A stretch of DNA of 12,788 nt, from positions 1 through 12,788 of the forward strand of contig JAPLTI010000223.1 in the NCBI GenBank assembly GCA_026398285.1. The letters are read 5' to 3'. Below are positions 9,892 through 12,788 of this stretch, one piece after another (the first letter of the stretch is position 1; every line of letters starts with the position of its first letter). The notes under the pieces are model-generated. The model was not told the origin of the DNA, did no database searches, and saw only the letters and a list, made by a program, of their open reading frames with translations. Made by a program: the position numbers and the translations under genes. The stretch comes from Verrucomicrobiota bacterium. GTDB taxonomy: Bacteria > Verrucomicrobiota > Verrucomicrobiia > Chthoniobacterales > Terrimicrobiaceae.

Positions 9892-11429
9892 TGAAAAAAA
9901 TCACCCTACTTCTTTTGCTGGCACTGGCTGTCATTCTGCAGCCCTCTGCGCAGGCCGAGTCTAAGACTCTTCGCTGGGCGGCGGCGACGGACAGCAACGC
10001 GCCCTATGCCTTCTACGGCCCCGGCAATAAATTGACTGGCTTCGAGTATGAGGTCATCCAAGCCGTCGCTCGCGAGATGGGGCGTGAGCCTGTGTTCGTG
10101 CCTAACGACTGGGACGGCCTCATTCCCGGACTCGGTCGCGGGCTCTACGACTGCGTCATCTGCGGCATCGAGGTGACTCCTGACAAGGCGCAGGAGGTGC
10201 TTTTCACAAATCCCTACTATGTGACCTACGAGCAGTTCGTCGTGAAGAAGGGCACTGAACCGGTGACCAGCCTCGAGCAACTCAAAGGTAAACCAGTCGG
10301 CACTCTCAGCCAGACGGCCTCGTTCAACATGCTCTCCAAAACTCCCAGAGTCATCGTCAAAACCTACGACGAGGAAGTCAACGCCTACGCGGATGTCGTC
10401 AATGGCCGCCTCTTCGGCGTGCTCCTCGATTATCCCATCGCGAAATACTACGCCTTTGCGAATCCCAACCTGAAGTTCACCGGCCCGCCGTTTGGCCAGA
10501 TCAGTTATGGGATCGCCATCGCCAAAGGCAACTCCGCCCTCGCTACCGAAATGAATGCCGCGCTTGCCCGCGTCATCGCCAGCGGAGAAATGCGCGACAT
10601 CCTCTCGCGCTGGGGCCTCTGGACCGCCATGGTCGCCGACACCTTCGGCCAACCGGAGGATTCCTCGCTTCCCGACACCGAGTATCGGGCCTTTGTGGCC
10701 TCCACGGCCGAGCAGCCCTCGCTTTTGAACCGCATCATCGGCTACGCCCGCTTTTGGCCGCTGTTGCTTGAGGCCTCGCTTCTGACGATCGAAGTGAGTC
10801 TCCTCGGCATGGCTGGAGCCGTCCTGCTGGGCTTCACGCTCGCCATTATGAGGGTCTACGGCCCATTTCCCATGAGATGGCTCGCCACGCTCTACATCGA
10901 GCTGATTCGCGGCACTCCGCTTCTCATCCAGTTGCTCATCCTTTTCTACGGCCTGCCGAATATCGGCATCAAACTCGAGCCATTCGTAGCCGGTGTGCTC
11001 GGCCTGGCCTTGAACTACGCCGCCTACGAAGCCGAAAACTACCGCGCCGGCCTGCTCGCCATCCCCAAGGGACAAATGGAAGCCGCCCGCGCGCTTGGCA
11101 TGACGCAGCGGCAGGGGCTCGTCCATGTCGTGATTCCGCAGTCCTTCCGCCTTGTGTTGCCGCCTGTGACCAACGACTTCATCAGCCTCCTCAAAGACTC
11201 CTCGCTCGTCTCCATGGTCACGCTGGTGGACCTCACCGGCGCATATAAACAAATCGCCACACAGACATTCGACTACTTCGGTGCGGGGTTGTTGGTTGCC
11301 GCTTTCTACCTCCTCATCGGCCTGCCATTCGTTCGCCTCGCCCGCTACACCGAGCAGCGATTGAATCCGGGCGCCCATTCCACTAGCACCAAGGGCTCGC
11401 GATTCCAATTGCCTTTTGGAAAATCCTAA
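9891..11429 (+). CDS. Fused substrate-binding protein / permease of a polar amino acid ABC importer
   Basis: A single 512-residue polypeptide combining two transporter parts. Residues 1-22 are a signal sequence (MKKITLLLLLALAVILQPSA, then QA). Residues about 27-250 are an SBP_bac_3 domain: 'YAFYGPGNKLTGFEYEVIQA', 'DWDGLIPGL', 'GIEVTPDKAQEVLFTNPYY', 'LLDYPIAKYY'. Residues about 286-490 are a BPD_transp_1 permease with about five membrane helices, 'ELIRGTPLLIQLLILFYGLP', and the EAA loop 'EAARALGMTQRQGLVHVVIP' (397-416) that docks the ATPase. The order SBP then TMD resembles fused GlnP-type importers, where the binding domain is tethered to the channel; here there is one binding domain. There is no lipobox, which fits tethering by fusion. 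With the ATPase gene just upstream it forms a complete importer, probably a homodimer of each. The substrate is unresolved. Confidence 0.95.
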   Translation: MKKITLLLLLALAVILQPSAQAESKTLRWAAATDSNAPYAFYGPGNKLTGFEYEVIQAVAREMGREPVFVPNDWDGLIPGLGRGLYDCVICGIEVTPDKAQEVLFTNPYYVTYEQFVVKKGTEPVTSLEQLKGKPVGTLSQTASFNMLSKTPRVIVKTYDEEVNAYADVVNGRLFGVLLDYPIAKYYAFANPNLKFTGPPFGQISYGIAIAKGNSALATEMNAALARVIASGEMRDILSRWGLWTAMVADTFGQPEDSSLPDTEYRAFVASTAEQPSLLNRIIGYARFWPLLLEASLLTIEVSLLGMAGAVLLGFTLAIMRVYGPFPMRWLATLYIELIRGTPLLIQLLILFYGLPNIGIKLEPFVAGVLGLALNYAAYEAENYRAGLLAIPKGQMEAARALGMTQRQGLVHVVIPQSFRLVLPPVTNDFISLLKDSSLVSMVTLVDLTGAYKQIATQTFDYFGAGLLVAAFYLLIGLPFVRLARYTEQRLNPGAHSTSTKGSRFQLPFGKS

Positions 11430-11453
11430 CCCGCTCAGGCAGGCTGTCTCCGT

Positions 11454-12104
11454 ATGGACATTCCTCCATGCGGCGACTACTTTCCGCCCGTGCTAAACCG
11501 CTACCGAAACATCCAACTCACACCGGTAAAGGCTCTCATCGGCCTGAATATTCTGGCCTTTGTCTTTATCGAAATCCTGCCGCAGCGGCAGCAGGCGATC
11601 GCCGACCAACTCCTCGGGTTGAGCGGTGAGGGGTTGGGACAGGGGATGCTTTGGCAGTTTGTCACCTATCAGTTTCTCCATGCGGGATTCCTCCACCTCG
11701 CTGTGAATATGATGGGTCTCTGGTTCACGGGAAATATCCTCGAGCGCGTTCTGGGAGCGCGGAGCTTTATTTTTCTCTACCTTCTCTGCGGTGTCGCCGG
11801 CGGTGTGTTGCAACTGATGATCAATCCCGGCCCGACCTTGATCGGAGCTTCGGGAGCGGTTTCAGGACTTGTCGCCGCCTTCTCCACACTCTACCCGCGA
11901 ATGCCCATAACTGCTCTGCTCTTCTTTGTTATACCCGTCCGTATGCAGGCCATGTGGCTCGGCATCATGGTCGTTGGGCTTTCCCTCTTCTTTCTGCTGA
12001 CAGCCCTCTTCAACGACATCGGCAACGGAGCCCACATCGGCGGCGCGCTCGCTGGTTTCTGCTGGGTCAAATACCGCCAGCGCCACTTCCGCGTGGTTCG
12101 CTGA
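11454..12104 (+). CDS. Rhomboid-family intramembrane serine protease
   Basis: A 216-residue integral membrane protease with the six-helix core expected of bacterial rhomboids. The catalytic dyad is present: S133 in the GASG motif (131-134, 'IGASGAVSGL') and H194 in 'NGAHIGGALAGF'. The 'QFLHAGFLHLAVNMMGLW' stretch supplies the oxyanion-side H76/N85 and the conserved H81. Rhomboids cleave transmembrane segments within the bilayer; bacterial substrates are mostly unknown. A short hydrophilic N-terminus (1-24) precedes the first helix. It starts 24 bp after the ABC permease stop, so it may be co-transcribed, but a functional link is not implied. The ATG at 11454 is the first plausible start and has no clear ribosome site. 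Confidence 0.93.
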   Translation: MDIPPCGDYFPPVLNRYRNIQLTPVKALIGLNILAFVFIEILPQRQQAIADQLLGLSGEGLGQGMLWQFVTYQFLHAGFLHLAVNMMGLWFTGNILERVLGARSFIFLYLLCGVAGGVLQLMINPGPTLIGASGAVSGLVAAFSTLYPRMPITALLFFVIPVRMQAMWLGIMVVGLSLFFLLTALFNDIGNGAHIGGALAGFCWVKYRQRHFRVVR

Positions 12105-12121
12105 GGGAGGCGGGTGACGGT

Positions 12122-12788
12122 TTATTGAAGGAATTTTATCGCCCAGCCGAGCCAGAGCGGAATGGTGATGAGGCTGGCAATCGAAGTCCCGAGGACAATT
12201 CGCAAGGCGGTAGGCATGTCGCCACCGTGCATTTTTGCAAGGACGACAGGGAACACGGCGCTTGGCATGGCGGATTGGACAATCAGAACGGTGCGGAGAG
12301 CGGGGTTCAGCGGCAGCCACAGAGCTGCAGCAAGGATCAAAGCAGGGAGCAAACCAAGGCGGAGAGCGAGTGCGAGACCAATCGTATTCCATCCGCTTCT
12401 CAACATCCCCGGCCGCATATGGTCGGCCAGCACTGCACCTGTTACAAGAAGTCCGACTGGCACAGCGCAGAGTCCGAGCATGTGCCAAGCCCCATCCACA
12501 GCTTGCGGCACCCAGTTTCCCGCACCCATAGCGTTCAAAGCGATGCCTGCGGCGACTGACACAATCGGCGGGCTGAGGAGGATTTTTTTCCAGTCGCCCT
12601 TCGCTTGACCGCCGGGCATGAGGGCGACGCCGAGAGTCCACATCGCGATATCCACGCCCATGTTGAAGGCCAGAAGCACGCCCACGACATCGCGGTCAAA
12701 GAGTGCCAGGCAGATGGGCAGCGGGATGTAGCCGTAATTTTGAAGGCCCGCGACCGATGCGAAGGTGCGCGCCTTTTTGACATCCCTC
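12122..12788 (-). CDS. AEC (auxin efflux carrier) family transporter, C-terminal part (partial)
   Basis: The 3' end is at 12122 (TAA); the gene runs off the right edge, leaving 221 codons of a protein that is usually about 300 residues. The frame is open through the edge, so the GTG at 12685 should not be taken as the start. Near the edge it reads 'ARTFASVAGLQNYGYIP' and 'LPICLALFD', the conserved N-x-G-x-x-P helix break of the AEC fold. Several hydrophobic helices follow, ending 'IASLITIPLWLGWAIKFLQ'. AEC carriers export or exchange organic anions such as malate or malonate; the substrate here is unknown. It converges with the rhomboid gene, with only 17 bp between stops and no evident hairpin terminator. 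Confidence 0.88.
   Translation of the reverse strand, partial: RDVKKARTFASVAGLQNYGYIPLPICLALFDRDVVGVLLAFNMGVDIAMWTLGVALMPGGQAKGDWKKILLSPPIVSVAAGIALNAMGAGNWVPQAVDGAWHMLGLCAVPVGLLVTGAVLADHMRPGMLRSGWNTIGLALALRLGLLPALILAAALWLPLNPALRTVLIVQSAMPSAVFPVVLAKMHGGDMPTALRIVLGTSIASLITIPLWLGWAIKFLQ

Noticed and set aside
9906..11408. 500-codon minus-strand frame antisense to the ABC permease gene
   Set aside because: It mirrors the codon bias of the fused SBP-permease on the other strand, is rich in Glu/Asp/Gly without motifs, and has no start context.

Overview
The window looks like a chromosomal segment of a moderately GC-rich Gram-negative bacterium, most probably a member of the Verrucomicrobiota. This assignment is inferred. 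It rests on the remembered style of the LeuRS and UvrD-like proteins, the fused substrate-binding/permease ABC protein, the scarcity of clear Shine-Dalgarno sites, and dispersed repeats of the 'CCACGAAT..ACACGAAT' and 'CACAGAG' types. No database search was possible.

Layout. Positions 1-200 hold the 3' end of an AraC-type regulator gene, followed by a small IS3/IS911-like transposase remnant on the minus strand. A tRNA-Glu(CUC) gene lies at 760-834 (minus). The 576 bp from 835 to 1410 have no gene and are rich in palindromes and dispersed repeats. Next, on the minus strand, are leuS (1411-4581) and a separate compact cluster proC - TPR protein - D-Ala-D-Ala carboxypeptidase - UvrD-type helicase (8988 down to 4705), whose junctions are a 4-bp overlap, a 9-bp gap and a 7-bp gap. 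Divergently, on the plus strand, come an amino-acid-type ABC ATPase gene (9124-9891) and a gene for a fused substrate-binding protein plus permease (9891-11429), overlapping by one base. A rhomboid protease gene follows (11454-12104). An AEC-family transporter gene, cut by the window end, converges on it from the right.

The most striking object is in leuS. A complete REP-associated tyrosine transposase (RAYT, Y1/HUH type), bounded by a perfect 29-bp inverted pair of REP-like palindromes, sits in frame inside the LeuRS editing (CP1) domain. The reading frame runs from LeuRS through one REP copy, the whole transposase, the second REP copy and back into LeuRS with no stop. This predicts a 1056-residue synthetase-transposase chimera that keeps the class I synthetase motifs and also the HVH and Tyr residues expected of a RAYT.

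A second oddity is the UvrD-like helicase, which lacks about 21 residues of a normally conserved stretch at the 2A/2B boundary while all the ATPase motifs I checked are present. The remaining genes look like ordinary housekeeping or transport genes: proline synthesis, peptidoglycan trimming, amino-acid import and membrane proteolysis.
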